A stretch of 35,846 nt of DNA from positions 1-35,846 of the forward strand of contig JAJFLN010000729.1 in assembly GCA_021772705.1 (NCBI GenBank), written 5' to 3'. The notes beneath the pieces are model-generated. The model ran no database searches. It saw only the letters and a program-made list of their open reading frames with translations, and was not told the DNA's origin. Below are positions 26,257 through 35,734 of this stretch, piece after piece. Each line of letters starts with the position of its first letter. Positions within the stretch are counted from its first letter, which is position 1. Position numbers and translations under genes: made by a program. The stretch is from Candidatus Cloacimonadota bacterium (GTDB lineage: Bacteria > Muiribacteriota > UBA6191 > JACPRK01).

Positions 26257-26808
26257 TTGATCGCACCACCCGACACTGCTCTTTCTCTCATCCAGGCTTT
26301 CCCTTGCGCCTTGGCTTCCGATGTGGCGGAAGTGCTCTCACTACTCCCTGCCTCTGCTCAGGAGATGAGTCTCGATACGATCGGCCCCGTGTTCCTTGGC
26401 GGCAAGCCGATACAGATCCCCTACCGAATCTACCGGCCCCTCTTCGATGTCAGTCCCCCTCTCTCCCGGTGTCGATCGGCCATTCGTGCCTGCATCTACA
26501 CGAGACACCACGATGGCCGGATACGAGAGACCAGTGTGAAAGACCTGCTCGATTGTGAGGAGTCCTGGGTCTGCCCGTATGTGCTTCAGCTGAGTGGCGA
26601 GTATGTCCTGGAGATCGTCGAACTTCTGGCGGGGCACCCGCACGTCTTCCAACGAAAGGAGTATCTGTCCTTTGCCCGGGAGAACCCTCGCTTCATGGCC
26701 CTGCTCCAGGCTCGAATGGTCAGCTACTGGGACTACTACAATCGCGGCCGTTTCAGGGACGTCTCCCAGTACCCGGGCTTCCGGATCATCGAGGCGTTGC
26801 GGGGGTAG
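26257..26808 (+). CDS. Hypothetical protein
   Basis: 183-aa ORF from TTG with a purine-rich upstream stretch; reads as a soluble protein (SWVCPYVLQLSGEYVLEIVELLAGHPHVF). Confidence 0.6.
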   Translation: MIAPPDTALSLIQAFPCALASDVAEVLSLLPASAQEMSLDTIGPVFLGGKPIQIPYRIYRPLFDVSPPLSRCRSAIRACIYTRHHDGRIRETSVKDLLDCEESWVCPYVLQLSGEYVLEIVELLAGHPHVFQRKEYLSFARENPRFMALLQARMVSYWDYYNRGRFRDVSQYPGFRIIEALRG

Positions 26809-26849
26809 TCGTCTCTACGGGAGCACTTCTGCGCCCACTTCAACCGCCG

Positions 26850-27110
26850 TCACACCTCGACTTCAGCCAGCCACTCGATCGTCTCCGGATGGTCTCTCGC
26901 CAGGAGGATGAGAACCGCTGCCTGCTTGTTGGGCCTTGCCCTTCCCTGCTCCCGCTTCTCCAGCGTCCTTTCGTTGATCCGCAGCTTCCGGGCGAAGACA
27001 CTACGCGAGAGGTTCAGAGAATGACGGATCTCCGCGATCAGGGACCCACCGACTTCCAGATCCGGCGGCTTCTCTATCTTGAACTTCCGCAGCGTGATCT
27101 TGCCTTCCCG
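26850..27110 (-). CDS. XRE-family helix-turn-helix, type II antitoxin-like (possibly 5'-degraded)
   Basis: Minus-strand frame, not in the ORF track: GKITLRKFKIEKPPDLEVGGSLIAEIRHSLNLSRSVFARKLRINERTLEKREQGRARPNKQAAVLILLARDHPETIEWLAEVEV*; no clear ATG start seen. Confidence 0.65.
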   Translation of the reverse strand, partial: REGKITLRKFKIEKPPDLEVGGSLIAEIRHSLNLSRSVFARKLRINERTLEKREQGRARPNKQAAVLILLARDHPETIEWLAEVEV

Positions 27111-27412
27111 GCAAGTGGTCCGGCCAAGAGCGTTACTTCCTGCTGAAACAGGTGTCTGTCATCTCGTGAAGGCCTGAGCCCCAGTGCCGTGTGGCCTGGT
27201 GGCCTCGCCGCCGACTTCGAGGTGCGCCGGTCGATGCTGCCCACAGGCGATATTGTGACGGGTGGGGACAACACCCTCCCATGTTTCCCTGCGTCGCTAT
27301 TCACAGAAGAGGCGCAGGGAGCCCGGTCTCCTCTCCCTGGACTCCCTGCCAACGGCTACACCCCTCGTCGCTCCCGTGATAGGCTGCATCACGCCCGACG
27401 GCGCCACCTCGC

Positions 27413-29503
27413 ATGGAACTGCTGCTCAAATATGGCCTCCTGCCTCTCGTCATGGCCTGCACCATCGGCCTCTCCCTGGCGGCCTATCTCAGTCTGGGGA
27501 AGAGACGGGTCCGGTGGCTCGCCATCCTCCGGATCGGCCTGGTCTGCGCCGTGGCGGTGCTGCTCTTCTTCCCTTCCCTGACCCGGGAGAGCCGGGAGGT
27601 CTACCGGCCCGCCTTGGCGGTCCTCCTCGACACCTCCGCCAGCATGACCCTGAAGGAGTCCAGCGACTCCAGCAGCCGCTATGACCGGGCCCGGGCCCGG
27701 CTTCAGGAGATTCGCCGCCAGTTCCAGGAGGACTTCGACATCAACCTGTACCTCTTCGCCCGGGAAGCCAGGCGCGTTCAGTCCGAGCCCGAAGAGGCCC
27801 TGGGCCGGGACACGGATCTATCCACCGCCGTGGCTCACGTGTTGAACCGGGAAGACCCGAAATCGCTGCGGGGAGTCTTCCTGATCAGCGATGGCCGGGT
27901 CTCCATCGGAGAGACCCCCCTGCCCTGGGCCAGGACATCGTCGGTTCCGATCCACGCCGTCGCCGTTGGCAGTTCCAGCTTCGACTACAAGGACCTGGGT
28001 GTAATGAAAGTCGACGCTCCGGATCACCTCTTCAAGGACAGCATCGGGAAGGCCCGTGTCCAGCTCAAGTCCCACGGAATCGACAAGGGAGTCGTCGTCC
28101 TGGAGCAGGCGGGTCGTCGCATCGATCAGAAGGCCTTCTCCAGTGACGATGCCCGGACACTCACCTTCGATCTTCGCCCTGGAGTGGAGGGGCTGACTGA
28201 ATACCGTGTCCATGTATTGCCTCAGGACGGGGAGCTGACGGAGTTGAACAACAGCTGGAAATTCCCGGTCCGGATCGAGAGCCAGCCCAGGAAGGTCCTG
28301 CTCCTGCCGGCCACGCCCGGGTGGGAGTACACCTTCCTGAAACGTCAGCTCAGGGCTGATCCGAGGTACGCCGTCACCGAGACCCGGCAGTTCAAAGCCG
28401 ACGAGGCGCTGCGGCTTCCCGGAGAGGGAATCGACGGATTCGGCCTGATCATCTTGAACGGGTTCCGAAAGTCAGCCTTCGATGATGCGAGCATCGCGGC
28501 GCTGCTGCGATACGTTCGTTCCGGAGACGGCGTCCTTGTCTTCACGGGTAACAGCCGTCTCGGCCTGGATGCTCTGTTCGGCTCCGAGCTGGCTTCCATC
28601 CTGCCCGTCGGGCCGCCGTCGGGGGCCGAGGAGGCTGCCTCACGGTTTCCCTTTCTGCCATCTGATAAGAGTCCCATCTTCAGGATACTCGAGCACGAAC
28701 AGGCGAACCGGCAGGCCTGGAGGGCATTGCCCCCGATCCTGGTTGCCCAGCCTGGTTTGACGCGGCTGCCGGCCACGTCGATCCTGGGGACCTTTCCCCG
28801 ATTTCCCCAGGACAGTCCGGGTCTGACCTACCGGCTCTTCGGGCGAGGAATGACGGTCCTGTTCAACACCGACGAGACCTATCTATGGAAGATGCTGATG
28901 GACGCCGCGAACGACCCGGACCATCTCTACGATCGGTTCTGGTCCAATCTGCTCTCCTGGCTCACCGACGAGTCCCGGTTGACGGGAGTGGGCCTGACCC
29001 TGTCCCGGATGCACTTCATGCTCGGCGATGAGGTCTACGTCCGGGTCGAGGACTACGCCGGCAGGCTCGGGCAGCTGTCCCGGGAGGAGCTGATCCTGGG
29101 CTACATCGGGCCCGACGGCGCCGACAGCAGACTGGCACCGGAGGCTGTCTCCGGTGGCTTCCTGGCCAGCTTCATCCCTCAGCGAGAAGGGCGCTACCGG
29201 ATCCGTCTCGACCTTCCCGGCGGCGGCACGGTGGACCGGGAGATCCAGGTCGATTCAGTGATGCGTGACTTCCAGGACCCTCTGGCTGACGCCGAGCTGA
29301 TGAAGGGGATGGCGGATCTCTCGGGAGGTCTCTTCCTGGCCGATGACACCGGGGGACTGGCGTCCCTGCGTATCGACTCCACCCCCCTGGTCAAACAGCG
29401 ATCCGAGAGCCTGTTCTGGCTCGATCGCGGCTGGGCCCTGGCCCTCTGCCTGCTGCTGCTCGTGACCGAGTGGCTCATGCGTAGGCGTTACAACCTGATG
29501 TGA
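27413..29503 (+). CDS. Membrane protein with von Willebrand factor A-like domain
   Basis: Two N-terminal TM segments, ALAVLLDTSASMTLKES (DxSxS), C-terminal TM; followed directly by the thioesterase gene. Confidence 0.82.
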   Translation: MELLLKYGLLPLVMACTIGLSLAAYLSLGKRRVRWLAILRIGLVCAVAVLLFFPSLTRESREVYRPALAVLLDTSASMTLKESSDSSSRYDRARARLQEIRRQFQEDFDINLYLFAREARRVQSEPEEALGRDTDLSTAVAHVLNREDPKSLRGVFLISDGRVSIGETPLPWARTSSVPIHAVAVGSSSFDYKDLGVMKVDAPDHLFKDSIGKARVQLKSHGIDKGVVVLEQAGRRIDQKAFSSDDARTLTFDLRPGVEGLTEYRVHVLPQDGELTELNNSWKFPVRIESQPRKVLLLPATPGWEYTFLKRQLRADPRYAVTETRQFKADEALRLPGEGIDGFGLIILNGFRKSAFDDASIAALLRYVRSGDGVLVFTGNSRLGLDALFGSELASILPVGPPSGAEEAASRFPFLPSDKSPIFRILEHEQANRQAWRALPPILVAQPGLTRLPATSILGTFPRFPQDSPGLTYRLFGRGMTVLFNTDETYLWKMLMDAANDPDHLYDRFWSNLLSWLTDESRLTGVGLTLSRMHFMLGDEVYVRVEDYAGRLGQLSREELILGYIGPDGADSRLAPEAVSGGFLASFIPQREGRYRIRLDLPGGGTVDREIQVDSVMRDFQDPLADAELMKGMADLSGGLFLADDTGGLASLRIDSTPLVKQRSESLFWLDRGWALALCLLLLVTEWLMRRRYNLM

Positions 29504-29997
29504 TTCCCATGAAGACTGGAAAGACCGTTCGAGAGTCCATGAACGAGACGACTCAGCAAGTACTGCCGGGAGACACGAACCCCATGGGGACGGCCTTTGG
29601 TGGACAGATCGTGGCCTGGGTCGATCTGGCGGGAGCCGTACCGGCCATGCGCCACTCCCGGTCGACGGTGGTGACGGCCAGCATCGATGAGATGCACTTC
29701 ATCTCCACCATCCGGCTGGGGGACATCGTGGTCCTGAAGGCGGCGGTGAACATGACGGGACGGACTTCGATGGAAGTGGGGGTCCGCATCGAGGCCGAGA
29801 ACCCCCGTTCGGGCAAGAGGAGCCACGCCAGCACGGCCTACGTCACCTTCGTCGCCGTCGACGAGAACGGCCGGCCAACGGAGATCCCGTTCATCATTCC
29901 CGAGTCGGAAGTGGAGAAGCGCCGTCACGCCGAGGCGAAGGAGCGGCGGGCGAAGCGGCTGGCAGCCAGGAAACGACTGGCAGCCAAGGACGGTTGA
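29500..29997 (+). CDS. Acyl-CoA thioesterase, hotdog fold
   Basis: LPGDTNPMGTAFGGQIVAWVDLAGAVPAMRHSRSTVVTASIDEMHFISTIRLGDIVVLKAAVNMTGRTSMEVGVRIEAEN. Confidence 0.9.
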   Translation: MIPMKTGKTVRESMNETTQQVLPGDTNPMGTAFGGQIVAWVDLAGAVPAMRHSRSTVVTASIDEMHFISTIRLGDIVVLKAAVNMTGRTSMEVGVRIEAENPRSGKRSHASTAYVTFVAVDENGRPTEIPFIIPESEVEKRRHAEAKERRAKRLAARKRLAAKDG

Positions 29998-30064
29998 TCT
30001 GAGAGACGATCGGGCAACGCCGGTCTGGAGGCAGGCCGCCCCTCTGCTGGGGTGGCTGCTGCTC

Positions 30065-31597
30065 TTGGCCTTGCTGCTGCTCTATCTAGGCTACTCGGCG
30101 GAGAAGCTGGATCGGTTCGTGCCCGGTGAGGAGTCCCTTGCCGGCAACCTGGGCAAGCTGTTGCTTCCCTATACGGGCCGCTACGACGGGACCCTGAAGT
30201 CCGTGAACCGGCAGGACATCCTGATCTTGCAGGTGACCCTCTTCTTCCTTCCCGCGAGTCTCTGCTGGTTGCTGGCCCTCCGGGAAGTCTTCAGATGTTC
30301 CCTACCCAGATCTCAGGTCATGGCCATCGTCTTCGGTGGCGCCGCCCTGCTCAGATTGCTGCTCGTACCGTCCATGCCGGCGCTGGAGACGGATCATCAT
30401 CGATACCTCTGGGATGGCATGGTGACGGCTGAAGGAATGAACCCCTTCGAGTTCGCCCCCGTGGAGATCTCGAATCACGTCAACGGGAAGAACAGGCACC
30501 TCTACTCCCGTGCCGAGCTGGCCCGGCTGGACAAGCTCTCGGCCTGGTCCGTCACCCCGGCCATGGCGGATCACTTCAAAAGGATCAACCATCCTCGGGT
30601 ACCGACGGTCTATCCCCCCACGGCCCAGGCCCTGTTCGCTGCCGCCCACAGCATCAAGGCCGGGAGTGCGACGGCCCTGAAGGGTCTGATCGCCCTGGTG
30701 GATCTGGCCGTTGTCCTGGTCCTGGCCAGCTTGCTTCTGCGTCTCGGAAGGGACCCCCGATGGTCCCTGGCCTATGGCTGGTGCCCCCTGATTCTGAAGG
30801 AGCACGCTGGAACGGGGCACTACGATTCCCTGGCCGTGCTCTTCACCCTGGTGGCGCTTCATTCCCTCTTCGGGGGGCGACGCCTGATGCCCGCCTTGTC
30901 TCTGGCCGTAGCGGGCCTGAGCAAGATCTATCCCCTGATGCTGGTGCCGCTACTCTTCCGGCGTCTCCGCATCACCGGTGTCCTGCTGGTCCTGGCCACC
31001 TTCGTCGCCGGATATCTCCCTTTCATCTCCATCGGGTTTGGAGTCACCGATGGACTCGCCGAGTTCAGCAAGAGCTGGGAGTTCAACAGCTCGGCCTTTG
31101 CCTTCATGCAGGATCAGGTGGAGCGGCGTATCTCCTTCGACGATCCGATCCGGGTGGCCCTGGCCGTCAGCCGTTCATCCAACCCCGAGGGCGCCGCCTA
31201 CAGCGAGCAGCTCCTGGATTCCTTCTTCTGCACCAAGGTGATCGCCGGTCTGCTCCTGCTGACCCTGCTGGTCTATCTCTGCTGGACCCCCGCCCGGGAC
31301 GACCTGGACCTGGCCGGCCGTTGCAGTGTGGCCATCACAGCCCTGCTGCTGCTCTCTCCAGTCAGCAATCCCTGGTACTTCTCCTGGGTTGCCCCCTTCT
31401 TTTGCATCTTTCCCGCCGCCTCCGCCGCCTGGCTCGCTTGGAGCATGAGCCTCTACTATCTCTACTTCCTGAAGTGGGACTACCTCCCCTGGGCCCGCCC
31501 ACTGGAGTACCTACCCTTCTACCTGTTGCTGGCCCTGGAGCGAATCCGTGCCGCGTTCCTCTCGCGGCAGTCGAAAACCCTTAGAAGCGAGGTCTGA
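30065..31597 (+). CDS. Polytopic glycosyltransferase (GT-C/mannosyltransferase-like)
   Basis: Multiple TM segments; early METDHHRYLWDGMVTAEGMNPFEFAP loop typical of GT-C enzymes. The N-terminus may begin slightly upstream of the listed start. Confidence 0.75.
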   Translation: MALLLLYLGYSAEKLDRFVPGEESLAGNLGKLLLPYTGRYDGTLKSVNRQDILILQVTLFFLPASLCWLLALREVFRCSLPRSQVMAIVFGGAALLRLLLVPSMPALETDHHRYLWDGMVTAEGMNPFEFAPVEISNHVNGKNRHLYSRAELARLDKLSAWSVTPAMADHFKRINHPRVPTVYPPTAQALFAAAHSIKAGSATALKGLIALVDLAVVLVLASLLLRLGRDPRWSLAYGWCPLILKEHAGTGHYDSLAVLFTLVALHSLFGGRRLMPALSLAVAGLSKIYPLMLVPLLFRRLRITGVLLVLATFVAGYLPFISIGFGVTDGLAEFSKSWEFNSSAFAFMQDQVERRISFDDPIRVALAVSRSSNPEGAAYSEQLLDSFFCTKVIAGLLLLTLLVYLCWTPARDDLDLAGRCSVAITALLLLSPVSNPWYFSWVAPFFCIFPAASAAWLAWSMSLYYLYFLKWDYLPWARPLEYLPFYLLLALERIRAAFLSRQSKTLRSEV

Positions 31598-31603
31598 GGG
31601 TCT

Positions 31604-31697
31604 GATCACGGAGGGCACGGAGACAATAGAGGCATAGAGAAAGCTGATGAACCAAAAACCTCTGCGTCTCTGTGTCTCCGCGCCCTCTGTGTTGATC
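31604..31697. repeat. Second inverted repeat of the CACRGAG-unit class
   Basis: Left arm gatcacggagggcacggagacaatagaggcatagag; right arm cctctgcgtctctgtgtctccgcgccctctgtgttgatc. Confidence 0.82.
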
Positions 31698-32030
31698 CCT
31701 CGAGGACCATCCTCCCATCCTCGATCTGACTTCTCCTGGAGCCGCCTCCTCCCACCGTCGACCTTGACCCCTTGGACCTGATCGTCGTCAATCTGATAGC
31801 ATGGATCGTCTTGGATCATCGCTTCCGAGACCGTCCCTCATGACTCATTGCCGACGTCCTCCCCGTGCCGCCGCCCGAGTTCATCGGGCCAGGCTCCGAG
31901 ATCGACTGGCTCCTATCTCGTCTGAAGGCCTGGGTCCATCCAGCTGCGCGGCAAGGGGAACCAGATTTGACGGCGGGGACTTCAAAGGACTGAACATACC
32001 TGAACGGGTCGTTGGGTGATTCGAGGAAAG

Positions 32031-35000
32031 ATGAGTGACGAGAAGAGAGCGGAGGAAGGCGTCGAGGCAGGGACCGGCCAGGCGAAGGACGAGTTCCTTC
32101 CGGAGGAGCCGGGTCATCTCGATCTGATCCCCTTCACGGGCCGGGATGGAGAGATCGACCGGATCGTCGGAGCCCTGGAGGCGGTCCGCGTCGTCGTCGT
32201 CGCCGGCCTTCCGGGAATCGGCAAGACCGCGTTGCTGGCCCGAGCCGCGCTCCGGGCCGTCGAGGCGCGGCACTTCCGGTTCCTCAGCGCCGAGCTGACC
32301 GACAGGAACGACCTCTTCGAGCAGATCGACATCGGTCTCCGGCACCACGGAGACGATGGCTTCACGCCCTACCTCTCCCAGGATGGCTATGGCTTCGAGG
32401 AGCGGCTCCAGACTCTGCTGGCCCTGATGCAGAAGCAGAAGTACCTCCTGGTGCTGGACGACGTGCACGCCCTCGGTGTGAGCCGAGCGGAGTACCTGGT
32501 CAGCAACCTGGCGGCTCACCTGGGGGACTCCCGGTCTCTCATTGCTTCCCGTATCAGGATGGGCAGGGATCCGGGAGACCGGTTCCAGATGACTCTGGGG
32601 GGGCTCGAAGAGGAGGCTGCCCTGAACCTGCTGAGGAACCTGCTGCCGGGAAAGCGGATCGAGGGCGCCGCGGAGCATGACCTTCGTGACCTGGCCCGTC
32701 GCCTGGGCGGTCATCCCCTGTCCCTGCGTCTCGCTGCCGGAATGCTGCGGTCAGGAGAGGTCAAGCCCAGGGACCTTCAGATGAGAGGGGGCGAGGAGCT
32801 GCGGTCATCCCTGGAGCCCCAGATCCTCGAGAAGGTCCACGACAGCCTGGCCGTCACGGCCCGCCGGTTGCTCTCGATACTCTCTCTCTTCCGGGGACCG
32901 GCGGGGCGGGAGGCTGTCGAGTCTCTGGGAGGCTCCGGCGTGCTCGCTCCGGCGGAGGTGCTGAAGGACAGCTTCATCATCGAGGAAGACGCCGCCGGCA
33001 AGTGGAGTCTCCACCCCACCATGCGGGAGTATGCCCGCAGCCGTCTCGCCGACGACGAGCGGCACCGGCTCCTGATGCAGCTCAGCCAGTGGCACGACGG
33101 GCAGGGGCGTCGCGAGTCCGCTCCCGACGTGCTCCATCTGGTGGAGGCCTATCACTATGCGGCGGAGGCCGGGGAGGACGGCACAGCCTACGGTCTGCTG
33201 CTGGAGGTCATGAAACCTCTACTTCTGGGAGGGCGCTCCTGGGAGCTGGAGCCCATGCTCGATCGGGCGCTGGCCAACATCTACGAACCTGACGTGTCCC
33301 TGGTGCTGACCAAGGCACGGCTGCTTCGGAACCAGGGACGTTCCGGCGAGTCCCGGAAGCTGCTGGAGGAGTTTTCGGATCGGGAAGACCCGGCTGACCG
33401 CTGCGCCATTCTGGGAGAGCGAGGCCTGCTCGATCAGGATGAAGGCCGGTTTTCCCGTGCCTCCAAGCTGTACTACCAGGCCCTGGAGATCTCCAGGGAG
33501 CTGGCAGACGAGGGTTCCCAGGCCCTGCTGCTGTCACGGATTGCCACGGTGTGCAAGGAGCAGGGGGACTACGATCGGGCCATCCTGCTCTACGGTCAGG
33601 CGGCGGAGTTGCAGCGTGCCATGGGCCATCAGGACGGCGTGGCGTTCACGCAGCACAACATCGGCAAGATTCACTACTACCGCGGGGACCATGACGCGGC
33701 GATCCAGTCTCACGAGAGGGCCCTGGAGCTCTGGAACCAGTGTGGGGACAAGCTGTCATCCCTGTTGGCCCGCAACGGCATCGCCAATGTCCTCCGGGAC
33801 CGGGGCCGGGTCGCGGAGGCCGAAGAGCTTTACAGGAAGAACCTGCAGGACTACCGGCAGCTGTCCAATCCCTTCGGGGAGGGCTACACCCTGATGAACC
33901 TGGGTCATCTGGAGATGATCGCCGGACGTTACACCGATGCCTTTCACCTCCTGGATCAGTCGCTCCACCTGGCCCGGGCCATCGGCAACCGGCTCGGGGA
34001 GGCCATGGCCCTGGACCGGCTGGGAGATCTGCGCCGCTCCACCGGGCGATACAGGGAAGCCCGGGAGCTCTACTCGAAGAGCCTGAAGATCAAGAGGGAC
34101 TCCCACAACAACTACGGAATCGCCGTGACCCTGAACGCCCTGGGGGACCTGGAGCGCGAGCGGGGGGAGTACACCAAAGCCCAGGACCACTATGACGAGG
34201 CGATGAAGCTGGGCAAGCGACTTCGGGACCGGGAGGGAGTGGCCCGTTCCCTGGAGGGGAAGGCTGTGATCCTGAGCGATCGGGGTTCCTTCGAGGCCGC
34301 CGAAGCCCAGTTCGACGAGGCCCTGCGCCTGAGGCGGGAGATGGATCAGACCCATGGGATCGGCCGCTCCCTGATGCACCTGGGCCGTCTCGCCGGTCAG
34401 GCTGGTGACGTGGACCGGGCCTTTGACCTCTGCCAGGAGGGGATGGAGCTCTTCAGGCGGACAGCGAACCGGCAGGAGATTCAGCGAACCCTGGGCTGTC
34501 TGTCCCAGCTTCACACCAACCTGGAGGCCTACGATCGGGCGGCCGACCTGGCTCGGGAGAGCCTCGATCTGGCTCGCTCCACGGAGGACAGGAAGGGGGA
34601 GGCAGTCGCCCTGACGCAGCTCGGCAGGATCGCCCTGTACCAGGGTGACCGGCAGGAGGCCCGGAGATGGCTGGGCGAAGCCCTGGCTCTCCGGGAAGTC
34701 CTGGAGGATGATCGGGGTCTTGCGGCGACACTGGAACCTCTGGCCATGCTCTTCCTCGAAGAAGGAGACTACACCGAAGCCGAAGCAATACTGAACCGCT
34801 CCATTGGAGTGTCCGAATCCGGTGGGTATCCCAAGATGGCCCTCCTGAGCCAGGCGCATCTGGCGCTGTTGGAGCTCAGGACCGAGAAGCTCGATGACGC
34901 AACGCGGCGAATCCGGAATCTCATGAAGGAGGCTCGCAAGCTCGGCTTCTCGGAGGGCATCGCCTACCTGCAGCGGCTTCAGGGGTTCCTGGCCTATCGC

Positions 35001-35684
35001 AAGAACCAGCCCGAGGAGGCGGCCCAGCTCCTGCGAAAATCCCGGGACCTGTACCGGAAACTCTCCATCGGCAGGGAGCAGAGCCGGGTGGAGCAGGAGT
35101 TGACCGAGATCGGCAAGGAGCGGCTCCTGAGGCGCCTCGAGAGGCGCACTAGCATGCTCGAGAACTCGCGTCGGATCGAGGACGAACTGATGCGCCAGGA
35201 GGGCCAGGAGTTGACCGCCATGGCCGTGGACCTCGAGGACAGCCGAGGCCAGCTGCCGCCGGACATCAAGGTGGACCGGCGAGCGGTCTACCGGGATGTC
35301 AACTCCCCTCTGGCCAGGACCATCGATGCCCATGGAGGCACGACGCTGAGAGTCTCCTCCGGGGCCTTGTTGGCCACCTTCCCTTCGGCAGATCGCGCCG
35401 TCGACGCCTCCCGAAAGATCCTGACCGATCTGGGGACTCAGAAGAAAGCCCTCCGGATCGGCCTGGACACGGGCAAGCTCCTGTCAGTGGGCCAGGAGAT
35501 CTTCGGCGAGGCCCTGGAGCTGGCCGCCCGTTTCCAAGGCCTCGCCAGGCCCGGCGACCTGGTGCTCAGCGAGGCGACTCACCAGTGTCTCGCCGACGCC
35601 CCCGCCGGGGTGTCGGAGATAGAACCGCAGCGCGTCAGAGGCCGAGCCGAGCCGGTTCGACTGTATAGGCTGACGGTGCGGTAA
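32031..35684 (+). CDS. NB-ARC/AAA ATPase + extended TPR array + C-terminal class III nucleotide cyclase-like domain (probably catalytically degenerate)
   Basis: FTGRDGEIDRIVGAL...VVVAGLPGIGKTALLARAAL...KYLLVLDDVHAL...RRLGGHPLSLRLAAGML; many TPRs (YYQALEISRELADEGSQALLLSRIATVCKEQGDYDRAILLYGQA); C-terminus RTIDAHGGTTLRVSSGALLATFPSADRAVDASRKIL..LRIGLDTGKL..IFGEALELAARFQGLARPGDLVLSEATHQCL; RBS GAGGAAAG before ATG 32031. Confidence 0.88.
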   Translation: MSDEKRAEEGVEAGTGQAKDEFLPEEPGHLDLIPFTGRDGEIDRIVGALEAVRVVVVAGLPGIGKTALLARAALRAVEARHFRFLSAELTDRNDLFEQIDIGLRHHGDDGFTPYLSQDGYGFEERLQTLLALMQKQKYLLVLDDVHALGVSRAEYLVSNLAAHLGDSRSLIASRIRMGRDPGDRFQMTLGGLEEEAALNLLRNLLPGKRIEGAAEHDLRDLARRLGGHPLSLRLAAGMLRSGEVKPRDLQMRGGEELRSSLEPQILEKVHDSLAVTARRLLSILSLFRGPAGREAVESLGGSGVLAPAEVLKDSFIIEEDAAGKWSLHPTMREYARSRLADDERHRLLMQLSQWHDGQGRRESAPDVLHLVEAYHYAAEAGEDGTAYGLLLEVMKPLLLGGRSWELEPMLDRALANIYEPDVSLVLTKARLLRNQGRSGESRKLLEEFSDREDPADRCAILGERGLLDQDEGRFSRASKLYYQALEISRELADEGSQALLLSRIATVCKEQGDYDRAILLYGQAAELQRAMGHQDGVAFTQHNIGKIHYYRGDHDAAIQSHERALELWNQCGDKLSSLLARNGIANVLRDRGRVAEAEELYRKNLQDYRQLSNPFGEGYTLMNLGHLEMIAGRYTDAFHLLDQSLHLARAIGNRLGEAMALDRLGDLRRSTGRYREARELYSKSLKIKRDSHNNYGIAVTLNALGDLERERGEYTKAQDHYDEAMKLGKRLRDREGVARSLEGKAVILSDRGSFEAAEAQFDEALRLRREMDQTHGIGRSLMHLGRLAGQAGDVDRAFDLCQEGMELFRRTANRQEIQRTLGCLSQLHTNLEAYDRAADLARESLDLARSTEDRKGEAVALTQLGRIALYQGDRQEARRWLGEALALREVLEDDRGLAATLEPLAMLFLEEGDYTEAEAILNRSIGVSESGGYPKMALLSQAHLALLELRTEKLDDATRRIRNLMKEARKLGFSEGIAYLQRLQGFLAYRKNQPEEAAQLLRKSRDLYRKLSIGREQSRVEQELTEIGKERLLRRLERRTSMLENSRRIEDELMRQEGQELTAMAVDLEDSRGQLPPDIKVDRRAVYRDVNSPLARTIDAHGGTTLRVSSGALLATFPSADRAVDASRKILTDLGTQKKALRIGLDTGKLLSVGQEIFGEALELAARFQGLARPGDLVLSEATHQCLADAPAGVSEIEPQRVRGRAEPVRLYRLTVR

Positions 35685-35734
35685 CGACGGAGCGTCGGGC
35701 TTCGGGCGAAAAAGCAAACCAGTGAGATACTGCG

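Noticed and set aside
33756-35333. 525-aa minus-strand ORF
   Set aside because: Antisense to the TPR region; its apparent periodicity (PxxLQxLxxG) mirrors the TPR repeats on the other strand.
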